Source of the DNA: an uncultured Subdoligranulum sp.
Lineage (GTDB): Bacteria; Bacillota_A; Clostridia; Oscillospirales; Ruminococcaceae
Length of the DNA: 26,029 bases
Direction: 5' to 3'
Assembly: GCF_937890665.1 (NCBI RefSeq)
Contig: NZ_CALADU010000077.1
Location: 1-26,029 of the forward strand
In this document: piece after piece, positions 1 to 7,574 of the stretch
Layout of the letters: the number at the start of each line of letters is the position of its first letter
Numbering within the stretch: position 1 is the first letter of the stretch
Notes under the pieces: generated by a model
The model's database searches: none
Told to the model about the DNA's origin: nothing
Seen by the model: only the letters and a program-made list of their open reading frames with translations
Program-made: the position numbers and the translations under genes

Positions 1-285
1 AATCTTTTCCAGATATTCCCGGCTGAAATTCAGCACAATGCGGCTGGAGGGCGAATCCCCCAGCGATGCCGTCTTGTGAATTTGATTTTCGCCGATCAAA
101 ACCACACTTCCGGCATTGACAATATAAGCAGAATCCTCGATAAAATAGCGTCGGGTGCCGGCAATTTCATAATAAATTTCAAATTTGTGGTGGATATGAA
201 AGCTGGGCATATCAAAGCCAGTATCCCGGTCCACCCGTTCAATAAAGAAATCGTTTTGCGGACAATAGGTATATTCAGAAACCAT
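1..285 (-). CDS. AraC-family transcriptional regulator, N-terminal part (cut by window edge)
   Basis: Only the first 95 codons are present; the gene runs off the left edge. The translated start (MVSEYTYCPQNDFFIERVDR) leads into a cupin-type sensor domain with the pattern HIHHKFEIYYEIAGTRRYFI at about residues 30-51 and INAGSVVLIGENQIHKT-like strands at about 60-77. This is typical of the ligand-binding half of AraC regulators that sense sugars or other small metabolites. The DNA-binding helix-turn-helix half lies outside the window, so assignment to AraC rests on the N-terminal cupin pattern alone. The start ATG at 285 has an AAAAGGGG ribosome site 6-7 bases upstream. The ligand cannot be told. 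Confidence 0.75.
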   Translation of the reverse strand, partial: MVSEYTYCPQNDFFIERVDRDTGFDMPSFHIHHKFEIYYEIAGTRRYFIEDSAYIVNAGSVVLIGENQIHKTASLGDSPSSRIVLNFSREYLEKI

Positions 286-347
286 CGGTAACCCCTTTTA
301 TCGGATGGTTCTCCTCCCGCCATCCAATCTTTTTTGTCTTTACTATT

Positions 348-376
348 AGAATAGCACATTTCTTGCTACTTTTCAA
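348..376 (-). promoter_or_regulatory. Predicted sigma-A promoter of the AraC-type gene
   Basis: On the minus strand TTGAAA (376-371, five of six consensus bases) is followed after 17 bases by TATTCT (353-348, four of six). It lies about 60 bases upstream of the ATG at 285. The intervening leader can form a small GGATGG/CCATCC hairpin at about 304-326. Confidence 0.5.
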
Positions 377-417
377 ACTATTTTTTGCAAAATCCGTTTC
401 TTTGTTACAACAAGCGC

Positions 418-451
418 AAAAAAAGCACCGAGAGTTGCCTCCCGGTGCTTT
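418..451 (-). terminator. Rho-independent terminator of htpG
   Basis: Downstream of the htpG stop on the minus strand, AAAGCACCGGGAG and CTCTCGGTGCTTT pair around a short loop (451-422, with one G-T pair), and the stem runs directly into seven T residues (424-418). It isolates htpG from the AraC-type gene that follows on the same strand. Confidence 0.85.
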
Positions 452-468
452 GCCACAAGGTTTTTTCG

Positions 469-2370
469 TTATTTCATCAAGCCACAGACCAACTGAGCGT
501 AAGCCACCGGATCCTCGATGGGCAAACCGGCAATCAGCAGCGCTTGGTCGTACAGCAGTTCGGCATATTTACCCACCTTGTCGGTATCGCCCGCCTCGTG
601 GGCAGCCTTAAGCGCCGCAAACACGTCATGGTTCGGATTAAGCTCCAATACCTTGGTGCTCTCTACGCCTTCGCCATTGGGCATCTTGCGCAGCACCTTC
701 TCCATCTCCATCGAGATGCCACCCTCACTGGACAAGGTAACCGGATGCTCCTGCAGCGTGGGATTAACTTTGACTTCTTTGACCTTACCGTTAAGCGCCG
801 TCTTAATTTCCTCAAACAAATCTTTATTCTCGGTAGCGGTCTCCTCGGCAGCCTTCTTTTCTTCCTCAGTCTCCAAACCCAAGTCGCCGGAGTTAATATT
901 CTTGAAGGTCTTTTCCTTGTAATCCCGCATCATCTGCAGGCAGAATTCATCCACGTCTTCGGTGCAGAGCAGCAGGTCATACCCCTTGCTCAACACCAAC
1001 TGCGCGTTGGGCAGCTTGCCCAGACGATCGGTATCATCACCAGCCGCAAAGTAGATGCACTTCTGGTCTTCCGGCATCTTCTCGATGTACTCGTCGAGGG
1101 TGACCAGCTTTTGCTCTTTGGCAGAATAGAACAGCAGCAAATCTGCCAAAAGATCCTTATGCATGCCGTAATCACCGTAGATGCCAAATTTGATCTGACG
1201 GCCAAATGCCTTCCAGAAGGTTTCGTACTTCTCGCGGTCATTGACCAGCATGGCATGCAATTCGTTCTTGATCTTCTTTTCCAGACTGTTGCGCATCAGC
1301 TTGAGCTGGCTGTCCTTCTGCAGTGTCTCACGGCTAATGTTCAGGCTCAGGTCTTCGCTGTCAACAACACCCTTTACGAAGCTAAAGTAATCCGGCAGCA
1401 GGTCGGCACACTTCTCCATAATCATGACGCCGGAAGCATACAGTGCCAGCCCCTTCTCGTACTCCTTGGTGTAGTAGTCATAGGGGGTACGACTGGGGAT
1501 AAACAACAACGCCGTATAGGTCGCCGTGCCTTCGGTCCGACTGGTGATGACCCGCAGCGGGTCGGAGTAATCCATGAACTTGTTCTTGTAGAACTCGTTA
1601 TAGTCTTCCTCTTTCACTTCGCTCTTGGGACGTTTCCAGAGGGGCACCATGCTATTGAGGGTTTCCAGCTCCGTGTAGGTTTCGTACTCGGGCTTATAAT
1701 CGTCCCCGGCGTCTTCAGGTTTCGGCTTCTGACGAGACTTCTCCCGATACATCGTAATGGGGAAATGAATATAGTCGCTGTACTTTTTGACCAGATTGGC
1801 CAGCGTGTAATCGTCCAGATATTCGCTGTAACGGTCCGTATCCGTGTCTTCTTTGAGCACCAGAATGATCTCTGTGCCCACATCCTCTTTGTCCGCTTCG
1901 GTCAGTGTGTAGCCTTCCACACCCTTGGACTCCCACATCCACGCGGTGTCCTCTCCTTGTGCGCGGGAAATTACAGTGACCTTGCTGGCCACCATAAATG
2001 CCGAATAGAAACCAACACCAAACTGACCGATGATATCGATGTTATCACTCTGATTCTCCGTCTTGAAATCCAACGAACCAGACTTCGCAATGGTGCCGAG
2101 ATTCTTTTCCAGTTCCTCTTTGGTCATACCGATACCATTGTCACGGATGGTCAGCGTACGGTTCTCTTTGTCGGGCTGGATGTGAATCTTTAAATCGTCC
2201 TTCGTAATGCCGATAGAGGTATCGGTCAGGCTCTTGAAATACCGCTTATCACACGCATCCGATGCGTTGGAGATCAGCTCACGCAGAAAGATTTCACGAT
2301 TGGTATAAATAGAATTGATCATCAGGTCGAGCAGCTTTTTACTTTCGGCCTTGAATTGACGCATTGCCAT
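469..2370 (-). CDS. htpG: Molecular chaperone HtpG (Hsp90)
   Basis: This encodes the 633-aa bacterial Hsp90, a dimeric cytoplasmic ATP-dependent chaperone close to the family's usual length (about 620-630). The N-terminal GHKL ATPase has all its boxes: ELISNASDACDK at residues 31-42 (Glu31, Asn35, Asp38), DNGIGM at 77-82, GTIAKSGS at 92-99 and GQFGVGFYSAF at 115-125. The middle domain has the conserved LNISRETLQ stretch containing the catalytic-loop arginine. The start was taken at ATG 2370 (MAMRQFKAESKK), with GAGG upstream. The frame is open for 11 more codons, but those lie inside the promoter/operator region, so a start at 2403 is unlikely. The gene stands alone, with its own terminator and a promoter covered by two CIRCE boxes, which predicts HrcA repression and heat-shock induction. 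Confidence 0.97.
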   Translation of the reverse strand: MAMRQFKAESKKLLDLMINSIYTNREIFLRELISNASDACDKRYFKSLTDTSIGITKDDLKIHIQPDKENRTLTIRDNGIGMTKEELEKNLGTIAKSGSLDFKTENQSDNIDIIGQFGVGFYSAFMVASKVTVISRAQGEDTAWMWESKGVEGYTLTEADKEDVGTEIILVLKEDTDTDRYSEYLDDYTLANLVKKYSDYIHFPITMYREKSRQKPKPEDAGDDYKPEYETYTELETLNSMVPLWKRPKSEVKEEDYNEFYKNKFMDYSDPLRVITSRTEGTATYTALLFIPSRTPYDYYTKEYEKGLALYASGVMIMEKCADLLPDYFSFVKGVVDSEDLSLNISRETLQKDSQLKLMRNSLEKKIKNELHAMLVNDREKYETFWKAFGRQIKFGIYGDYGMHKDLLADLLLFYSAKEQKLVTLDEYIEKMPEDQKCIYFAAGDDTDRLGKLPNAQLVLSKGYDLLLCTEDVDEFCLQMMRDYKEKTFKNINSGDLGLETEEEKKAAEETATENKDLFEEIKTALNGKVKEVKVNPTLQEHPVTLSSEGGISMEMEKVLRKMPNGEGVESTKVLELNPNHDVFAALKAAHEAGDTDKVGKYAELLYDQALLIAGLPIEDPVAYAQLVCGLMK

Positions 2371-2396
2371 AGTAAAGGACCTCGCTTCATGAGAAA

Positions 2397-2423
2397 TTAG
2401 CACTCTATAATTCCAACTGCTAA
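2397..2423. promoter_or_regulatory. CIRCE operator 1 (HrcA site), promoter-proximal to htpG
   Basis: TTAGCACTC, nine bases, AACTGCTAA. The CIRCE consensus is TTAGCACTC-N9-GAGTGCTAA; the left arm matches 9/9 and the right 7/9, with the exact 9-base spacing. It lies just downstream of the predicted htpG -10 box, at the expected transcription start. HrcA bound here would block htpG transcription at normal temperature. Confidence 0.85.
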
Positions 2424-2427
2424 CGGT

Positions 2428-2456
2428 AGTTTAGCACTCTTTTCATCAAAGTGCAA
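2428..2456 (-). promoter_or_regulatory. Predicted sigma-A promoter of htpG
   Basis: On the minus strand TTGCAC (2456-2451) is followed after exactly 17 bases by TAAACT (2433-2428). Transcription would start near 2421, giving a leader of about 50 bases. The box pair lies almost wholly within CIRCE operator 2, which supports both calls. Confidence 0.55.
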
Positions 2457-2457
2457 G
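2431..2457. promoter_or_regulatory. CIRCE operator 2 (HrcA site) overlapping the htpG promoter
   Basis: TTAGCACTC, nine bases, AAGTGCAAG. The left arm matches CIRCE 9/9 and the right 6/9, with exact spacing. It starts 34 bases from operator 1, about three helical turns, so both would be bound on the same DNA face. It covers the region from the predicted -35 to the -10 box of htpG. Confidence 0.75.
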
Positions 2458-2588
2458 TGTTTCTCTCCCATTTAACAAAAAATTTAAAAAGGTTTTGTAA
2501 ATTCGCCTTTGCCTCTTTTCAAATTCTATAAATTGGGGTATTCTGTACATGGATAAAACCAAATCGCAAAAAGGAACGTGATCCAATC

Positions 2589-3056
2589 GTGTCTGTCTAT
2601 GGGGACAAAGCCTATGAGGCTTTTTTCAAAGGATATAATTGCAGTCAATGCGTAGTGCTGGCTTTTGCCGACATGATCGGCCTAACCGAAGAACAAGCGC
2701 TCAAGATGGCTTCCGGGTTTGGCGGCGGTTTTGGGCGCATGCGGGAGGTCTGCGGCGCGTTCTCCGGCCTGACCATCGTGTTGGGAGCATTATATGGCAA
2801 CACCGATCCCGCTCAAAAGACCCAAACCTACACCGAGGTACAAGCGTTGGCCGAACAATACAAGCAGCGAAATGGCGGCGACAGTATCGTTTGCCGAGAA
2901 CTGCTGGGCCTTGCCAAAGCAGAAGGCACACCGGTAGCCAGTCCCCGCACTGCGGAGTACTACAAAAAACGCCCTTGTCCGGAATTGGTCCGCTTAGCTG
3001 CCGACCTAATGGCAGAGTATATTGAGCAGCATCCGTTGGCGGAAACCAAAGCCTAA
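2589..3056 (+). CDS. C_GCAxxG_C_C family redox protein
   Basis: A 155-aa protein with the cysteine pattern that names this family (Pfam 'putative redox-active protein'). It has Cys18-x2-Cys21 (YNCSQC), Cys55 in CGAFSG preceded by a Gly-rich run (GFGGGFGRMREV, residues 43-54), Cys102 and Cys130. The family is cytoplasmic and thought to bind metal or do thiol redox chemistry; its true reaction is not established. The start is GTG at 2589; AAGGA lies 13 bases upstream, which is a long spacing, and no in-frame ATG is available nearby. It heads a plus-strand run of five genes; the gap of about 47 bases to the esterase contains no terminator, so co-transcription is likely. Confidence 0.85.
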   Translation: MSVYGDKAYEAFFKGYNCSQCVVLAFADMIGLTEEQALKMASGFGGGFGRMREVCGAFSGLTIVLGALYGNTDPAQKTQTYTEVQALAEQYKQRNGGDSIVCRELLGLAKAEGTPVASPRTAEYYKKRPCPELVRLAADLMAEYIEQHPLAETKA

Positions 3057-3103
3057 TACTCTCAGCTTTTGTTTGAAATGTTTCTGAAAGGAAGTGGCTG
3101 TCT

Positions 3104-3904
3104 ATGCAATTTTACACCCACACCTTCCCCAGCGGCGCGAAGTTAACCGGATATCTGCGCGACGAAACCGTGGAAATGCCTGCCTACAACACACGCCCTG
3201 CCGTTTTGATCTTACCGGGCGGCGGTTATGAACGCTGCAGTGCCCGCGAATCCGATCCTGTGGCCGTACAGTTTTTGCAGGCCGGTTATCAGGTCTTTAC
3301 ACTTTTGTACACCGTTTCCCCAGCACCTTTACACTGGCAGCCACTGATCGATGCTGCAGGCGCCATTTTGCATCTGCGCCGCAACGCCGCCAAACTACGG
3401 GTGGATCCTTTTAAAATTGCCATTTGCGGTTTTTCCGCCGGGGGGCATCTAGCCGGAGCCACCGCCATCTTGTGGGACGCCGAGCCAGTTCGTCAAGCAT
3501 TGGGTGTTTCCGGTGAGGAAGCCCGGCCCGATGCTGTCATTTTGGGTTACCCCGTAGTTTCTTCCGGAGACTTTGCACATCGTGGTTCCTTTGACCGTCT
3601 AGCCGGCGACGATAACGCGCTGCGCGCCGCCTTGAGTCTGGAAACCCATGTACAAGACGATCTTCCACCTTTCTTTATTTGGCATACTGTGGACGATGCT
3701 ACTGTACCGGTACAAAACTCCTTGCTGCTAGCCCAGGCCTTGACCGCCCACCACGTCCCCTACGCACTGCACCTGTTCCCGCATGGCATCCATGGCTCCA
3801 GCATTTGCACCCGGGATGTAAACACTTATAACCCACACGCCAGCGCCTGGGTCGATCTATGCACCGACTGGCTGGCCGAAATATTTCGCTATTCTTTGCG
3901 CTAA
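3104..3904 (+). CDS. Alpha/beta hydrolase, acetyl-esterase / BD-FAE-like
   Basis: A 266-aa serine hydrolase of the alpha/beta fold. An oxyanion-loop motif (LPGGGY, residues 37-42) is followed by the nucleophile elbow GFSAGGH (109-115, Ser111), then a probable acid Asp198 in WHTVDDATVP and a probable catalytic His230 in PHGIHG. The order and spacing match small carbohydrate acetyl-esterases and BD-FAE/Axe-type hydrolases that remove acetyl or feruloyl groups from sugars. There is no signal peptide, so it would act in the cytoplasm on imported, decorated oligosaccharides or other small esters. ATG 3104 has a strong AAAGGAAG site. The true substrate is not readable; a generic carboxylesterase is the alternative. 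Confidence 0.85.
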   Translation: MQFYTHTFPSGAKLTGYLRDETVEMPAYNTRPAVLILPGGGYERCSARESDPVAVQFLQAGYQVFTLLYTVSPAPLHWQPLIDAAGAILHLRRNAAKLRVDPFKIAICGFSAGGHLAGATAILWDAEPVRQALGVSGEEARPDAVILGYPVVSSGDFAHRGSFDRLAGDDNALRAALSLETHVQDDLPPFFIWHTVDDATVPVQNSLLLAQALTAHHVPYALHLFPHGIHGSSICTRDVNTYNPHASAWVDLCTDWLAEIFRYSLR

Positions 3905-3926
3905 AACTTAGGAGATGAATCGGGAT

Positions 3927-4913
3927 ATGAAAATCTTTTTTTATGCCCTGCGCCCTTTTGATGAGCTGCAATACTGTGAACCCAACCGGGAAAAATACGG
4001 CATTGACTACGCATGGACTTCGGAGGTTCCGAACCTCGACAACCTAAAATTGGTCGAGGGCTGTGATGCGGTCAGTACCAACCCTTGCGAAGTCCGTCCG
4101 GAATATCTGGAGGCTTTTGCCAAAATGGGCGTAAAATATCTGCCCTGCCGCAGCATTGGCTACGATCACCTTCCTCTAGATGCGGCTAAACGTCTGGGCT
4201 TGCGGGTCAGTCACAGCCATTATCCGCCGGAAGGGGTTGCCAACTACACCATCATGTTAATGCTGATGGCCACCCGCAAAATGAACCAGATCATGCTCCG
4301 CGCTGCTGCACAGGATTATTCCCTGTCCGGCAAGATGGGCCGCGACCTGTCCAATTGTACTGTCGGCGTGATCGGCACCGGTAAGATCGGCAGCACGGTA
4401 ATCCGGCATCTATCCGGATTTGGATGCAAACTTCTGGCCTACGACTTGTATCCGTCCGAGTCTGTCCGTGCCTACGCCGAATATGTATCGCTGGAAGAGC
4501 TTTATGCACGCAGCGATATTATCACGCTGCATTTGAACGCAACACGAGAAAACTACCACCTGATTGACGCCAAAGCCATTGCCATGATGAAAGACGGTGC
4601 TTTGCTGGTCAATACAGCCCGCGGCACGCTGATCGATCCAGAGGCCCTGTTGCAGGGATTGGAGAGCGGCAAGCTCGGCGGCGCCGGTTTGGATGTGGTC
4701 GAGGATGAAAACGGCATCTGCTATTATAATCGCTGCGGGGAAGCCCTGCCCAATCGAGAACTGAATCTGCTGCGCAGTTATCCCAACGTGATTCTAAGTT
4801 CCCATACCGCCTTCTACACTGACGTCAATGTAGCCAGCATGGTCGAAAGTGTCTTTGAAGCCGTTGCCGATTTTGCTGCCGGACGCGAGAATCCCTGCGA
4901 GGTGCATCTGTGA
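3927..4913 (+). CDS. D-isomer 2-hydroxyacid dehydrogenase, VanH/D-lactate dehydrogenase-like
   Basis: A 328-aa NAD-dependent D-2-hydroxyacid dehydrogenase that would reduce a 2-keto acid such as pyruvate to the D-hydroxyacid. The dinucleotide fold shows GxGxxG (G150-T-G152-K-I-G155) with Asp173 ending the second strand, which indicates NAD rather than NADP. The active-site triad is Arg232 (NTARG), Glu259 (LDVVE) and His293 (SSHTAFYT). The stretches CRSIGYDH, VANYTIMLMLMA and GGAGLDVVEDENGICYY resemble VanH and lactobacillar D-LDH more than serine-pathway SerA, and there is no ACT domain. The start is set at ATG 3927, where AGGAG sits 12 bases upstream. The alternative ATG at 3915 abuts that AGGAG with no spacing. 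No vanA or vanX partner is adjacent, so ordinary D-lactate or hydroxyacid formation is more likely than vancomycin resistance. Confidence 0.88.
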   Translation: MKIFFYALRPFDELQYCEPNREKYGIDYAWTSEVPNLDNLKLVEGCDAVSTNPCEVRPEYLEAFAKMGVKYLPCRSIGYDHLPLDAAKRLGLRVSHSHYPPEGVANYTIMLMLMATRKMNQIMLRAAAQDYSLSGKMGRDLSNCTVGVIGTGKIGSTVIRHLSGFGCKLLAYDLYPSESVRAYAEYVSLEELYARSDIITLHLNATRENYHLIDAKAIAMMKDGALLVNTARGTLIDPEALLQGLESGKLGGAGLDVVEDENGICYYNRCGEALPNRELNLLRSYPNVILSSHTAFYTDVNVASMVESVFEAVADFAAGRENPCEVHL

Positions 4914-5602
4914 TTGTGGAACCTGGACGGAGTGCTGAAGCATGGTCTTTAGGTCCCGCGTTGGCACTTACTGATTCCTTTGGATTCGTCTGCAAAGGAT
5001 GCGGAGATTGCTGCCGTCAGCGAAAAGATCTGGTACTTTCCGGCTACGACCTCTACCGCATCGCCCGACGGCTCCGGTTGTCACCTCGCATTGTTGCCCA
5101 CGCTTTCTGCAAACGCTATCTGGCGCCCGAGAGCTGTCTGCCCGCCTTACGGCTCACACCGGATCCAATCTCTGGGAACTGTCGTTTTTTCGAGGGCAAT
5201 GCCTGTGTGATTCATGAGGCCCGCCCTTTGGCCTGTGCCCTGTATCCTTTGGGACAAAGCATCGACCCGGTAACAGCGCAGATGGAATATCGTGCGCAAC
5301 TGCCGTTGTGCGGCATTTGTCGTGAGAACCGCACGCTGCAACAGTATTTAGAAGATGCCGCCGTTTTGGAGCGAGCGGGGATCGATGCCCGCTGGGCTGT
5401 GGTCTGCACCCAGCTTTCTGAGCAGCTTCGTGCTGCAGGCGGCGCCTCCAACCCTCATTTCGCCATGGCTATCAAGCGAATGGAGCGAGCTCTTTATCTT
5501 GACTATGACCTGAGCGACGAGTTTTATCCGCAGTTCCAACATAATCTTGCAGAGTTGCAGGCACTGCTGCCTCGCATTCTCTCCGCCGCAACGGAAGGAT
5601 GA
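4910..5602 (+). CDS. YkgJ-family CxxCxxCC cysteine-cluster protein
   Basis: A 230-aa protein with the YkgJ signature (Pfam zinc/iron-chelating domain). Cys28-x2-Cys31-x2-Cys34-Cys35 is in GFVCKGCGDCC, followed by Cys91 (GNCRFFEG), Cys99 (ACVIHEARP) and Cys109 (PLACALYPLG). This C-x-F, C-x-I-H-x-x-R-P, C-x-x-Y-P-L order is diagnostic. The family binds a metal or iron-sulfur centre; its cellular role is not known. The start is GTG 4910, which shares four bases with the end of the dehydrogenase gene (GTGA) and has GAGG a few bases upstream, so the two are translationally coupled. The tail (about residues 150-230) is helical with no recognised domain. Confidence 0.87.
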   Translation: MIVEPGRSAEAWSLGPALALTDSFGFVCKGCGDCCRQRKDLVLSGYDLYRIARRLRLSPRIVAHAFCKRYLAPESCLPALRLTPDPISGNCRFFEGNACVIHEARPLACALYPLGQSIDPVTAQMEYRAQLPLCGICRENRTLQQYLEDAAVLERAGIDARWAVVCTQLSEQLRAAGGASNPHFAMAIKRMERALYLDYDLSDEFYPQFQHNLAELQALLPRILSAATEG

Positions 5603-5609
5603 TTCCCCA

Positions 5610-6161
5610 ATGACAAACCGAATGGTTCGCCGCAGAATCGGAATCTTTTTACTCGCCGTCGCCCTGCTTATCTGCGACTTTTTTCTGCTGGGCGGGGAAA
5701 TCGGTGTTTCAAAGTCCCACCTACCGGAAGATTTGCGCGCCTCCCAGAATATCCCCAATGACTGGTTGGTGACCGGCAGTGTTTCCGATACCGCAGCCAT
5801 CTATCTATTTTATCCCCCTGACAAAAGCTGTTACGGCTATACCCTCTATGTAAATCGCCCCGGCTTATCCTTCGGATATATCTTCCGGGGCAGCACTACC
5901 GTTGCAGGTGTACATGGTACACAGGCCGAACTCCCCACAGTAGTTCAGGCGCTTGCCCTCGACGGCAGCGAGCAGTGTGCCTACTTCTCTTTAAACTTTG
6001 CTCAAGTGCAAAGCGCAGAGATCGATAACGGCCAAACTGTAAAGACCTATCTTTTGGACAGCAGTTTTCCCTTCACCATTCTTCTGCCCCAGAATAACGG
6101 CGAGGTCACCTTTTACGATAAGAATGGTGCCCCCGTGGAAATCCAACCGGCCCAGCTTTAA
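5610..6161 (+). CDS. Membrane-anchored hypothetical protein
   Basis: I do not recognise this 183-aa protein. A basic N-terminus (MTNRMVRRR) precedes a single hydrophobic segment (about residues 9-28) without a lipobox or clear cleavage site. The remaining roughly 155 residues should therefore lie outside the membrane as an anchored domain. That part is rich in Tyr, Phe, Val and Thr in short alternating runs, suggesting beta structure, and holds two cysteines. ATG 5610 has AAGGATG nine bases upstream. The gene begins seven bases after the YkgJ-family stop and is last in its run, followed by a strong terminator, so it is very probably the tail gene of that operon. Confidence 0.7.
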   Translation: MTNRMVRRRIGIFLLAVALLICDFFLLGGEIGVSKSHLPEDLRASQNIPNDWLVTGSVSDTAAIYLFYPPDKSCYGYTLYVNRPGLSFGYIFRGSTTVAGVHGTQAELPTVVQALALDGSEQCAYFSLNFAQVQSAEIDNGQTVKTYLLDSSFPFTILLPQNNGEVTFYDKNGAPVEIQPAQL

Positions 6162-6172
6162 AACACAGAACC

Positions 6173-6208
6173 AAAAGCAGCCCGACAAGATACGTCGGGC
6201 TGCTTTTT
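6173..6208. terminator. Bidirectional rho-independent terminator
   Basis: GCAGCCCGAC (6177-6186) and GTCGGGCTGC (6194-6203) form a perfect 10-bp stem with a 7-base loop, flanked by AAAA on the left and TTTTT on the right. It can end the plus-strand operon and the convergent histidine kinase transcript, whose stop codon is at 6207-6209. Confidence 0.9.
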
Positions 6209-7574
6209 ATACTATGGGCAACTGCATCGTCACCTTACTGCCGTGAGGTTCGTTCTGGCCAAACAAAGTATTCCCACCATGGGCTTGAATAATCTGCTCC
6301 ACCACATGCAAACCCAAAATATGGGGCGTGTTTTCCTGCGTCACACCGGTTTGCAGCGCTTCCAGCACCGCCGGTGGATAGCCGGCCCCATCATCGGTGA
6401 TGATCACGCATAGACATTGATTCTTCACGGCCGCTTGGACTTCGCAATGAACCGGCAATGCGTTATGACGCACACTGTTTCCTAAAACATTCTCAAAAGC
6501 TCGCGCCAACAGCGCATCGTCCGCCTGCAGCTCCGTTTCCTCTACCTCTGGTGTCACGGTCAGCGCCACCTCGCAGGCTTGTGCCAACGGTCCATTGCAA
6601 AAGTCTGCCACCAACCGACGCAGCAAAGCACCGGCATGCACCTTGCGGCAGCGCAGTGGCTGAGCTCCATATTGTAATTTGCTGGTCAGGTTTAGGTCCT
6701 CGATCAGCGCAGTAATTTTTTCACTTTGCGCTTGAATGCCAGCCGCTTTACGGCGAGCAGATTCCGACAGCGTTTCGTCTTGCCGAAGTTGCTCCGACCA
6801 CCCTAAAATCAGAGAAAGCGGTGTACGAATATCGTGACTAACCCCTGCGATCCAGTTGGTGCGGGCGGTGTCCCGCCGCTGGATGATCTCGTTGCGGCTG
6901 CGTAGTTGGGCGCTGGTTTGGTTGAGCTTTTCCGCCACCGCACCAGCAAAGCCATGGGTTGGCAGCTCCACCGTCCGTCCCTCTGCCAAAGCGTCCAGTC
7001 CATTGCTCACCGTTTGTAGGGACCGGGTACCACGCCAGCTAAAGATCAGGCAAAAGATAAGAATCAAAATCGGAATTCCGAGGATGGCCATACTCCCGCC
7101 ATACAAAACTCCCTCTAACAAATCAGGATAGGTCCAGACATTGTACTTCCATGTACTGCCTTTGGGCATACCCAGTACCAGCAAACCGTACTCTCTCACC
7201 TGACAGAAAACCGGATAGTCGTCCAGATACCAGCGAGAAAAAACTGCCACTTCCGACGCTGTATACGGATGGTTGAGTGCTGCCGGCAGTTCATATTCCC
7301 AAACCACCTCCCCCGCATCATTCAGCACCATTCCCCATGCGTATCCATCCATCCAACGAGCGCTCTGCTGTTCATCGAAATAAAACTGCCCTGACTCGTC
7401 CTGCTGCAAATGATCGGCAATCTCGGTATAACTGTAACCAAATTGTTCCTGCCAGCGCAGTCCAAAATGCAAGCTGACCCAAACAAAAGCCGCTGTTACC
7501 AAAACCACCACCAACAGGGTAATCCCCGCCGCCAACAGAATATACCGGCGAATCAACCGCCCAAACGTTTTCAT
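6207..7574 (-). CDS. Sensor histidine kinase (CprK/LanK-like)
   Basis: A 455-aa membrane histidine kinase. Transmembrane segments at about residues 11-33 and 155-180 bracket an extracytoplasmic sensor of about 120 residues. A HAMP-like linker follows, then HisKA with His247 in GVSHDIRTPL, and the HATPase domain with ENVLGNSVRHN (361-371) and DDGAGYP (394-400). The last glycine box is degenerate (ILGLHVVEQI instead of GLGL). The start overlaps the response-regulator stop by four bases (ATGA). The pair is divergent from a lantibiotic-immunity type ABC transporter. This is the layout of CprRK-CprABC in Clostridioides difficile and NisRK-NisFEG, so sensing of a cationic antimicrobial peptide is the likely job (inference from context). 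Confidence 0.9.
   Translation of the reverse strand: MKTFGRLIRRYILLAAGITLLVVVLVTAAFVWVSLHFGLRWQEQFGYSYTEIADHLQQDESGQFYFDEQQSARWMDGYAWGMVLNDAGEVVWEYELPAALNHPYTASEVAVFSRWYLDDYPVFCQVREYGLLVLGMPKGSTWKYNVWTYPDLLEGVLYGGSMAILGIPILILIFCLIFSWRGTRSLQTVSNGLDALAEGRTVELPTHGFAGAVAEKLNQTSAQLRSRNEIIQRRDTARTNWIAGVSHDIRTPLSLILGWSEQLRQDETLSESARRKAAGIQAQSEKITALIEDLNLTSKLQYGAQPLRCRKVHAGALLRRLVADFCNGPLAQACEVALTVTPEVEETELQADDALLARAFENVLGNSVRHNALPVHCEVQAAVKNQCLCVIITDDGAGYPPAVLEALQTGVTQENTPHILGLHVVEQIIQAHGGNTLFGQNEPHGSKVTMQLPIV

Noticed and set aside
385..2193. A 602-codon open frame on the plus strand opposite htpG
   Set aside because: It lies wholly antisense to a well-conserved gene, has no ribosome site or known domain, and its residue make-up (many Leu, Gln, His) is what the codon pattern of the opposite strand gives by chance.
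3927..5602. A vancomycin-resistance (vanHAX) cluster
   Set aside because: Only a VanH-like dehydrogenase is found; neither neighbour is a D-Ala-D-Lac ligase or a VanX dipeptidase.
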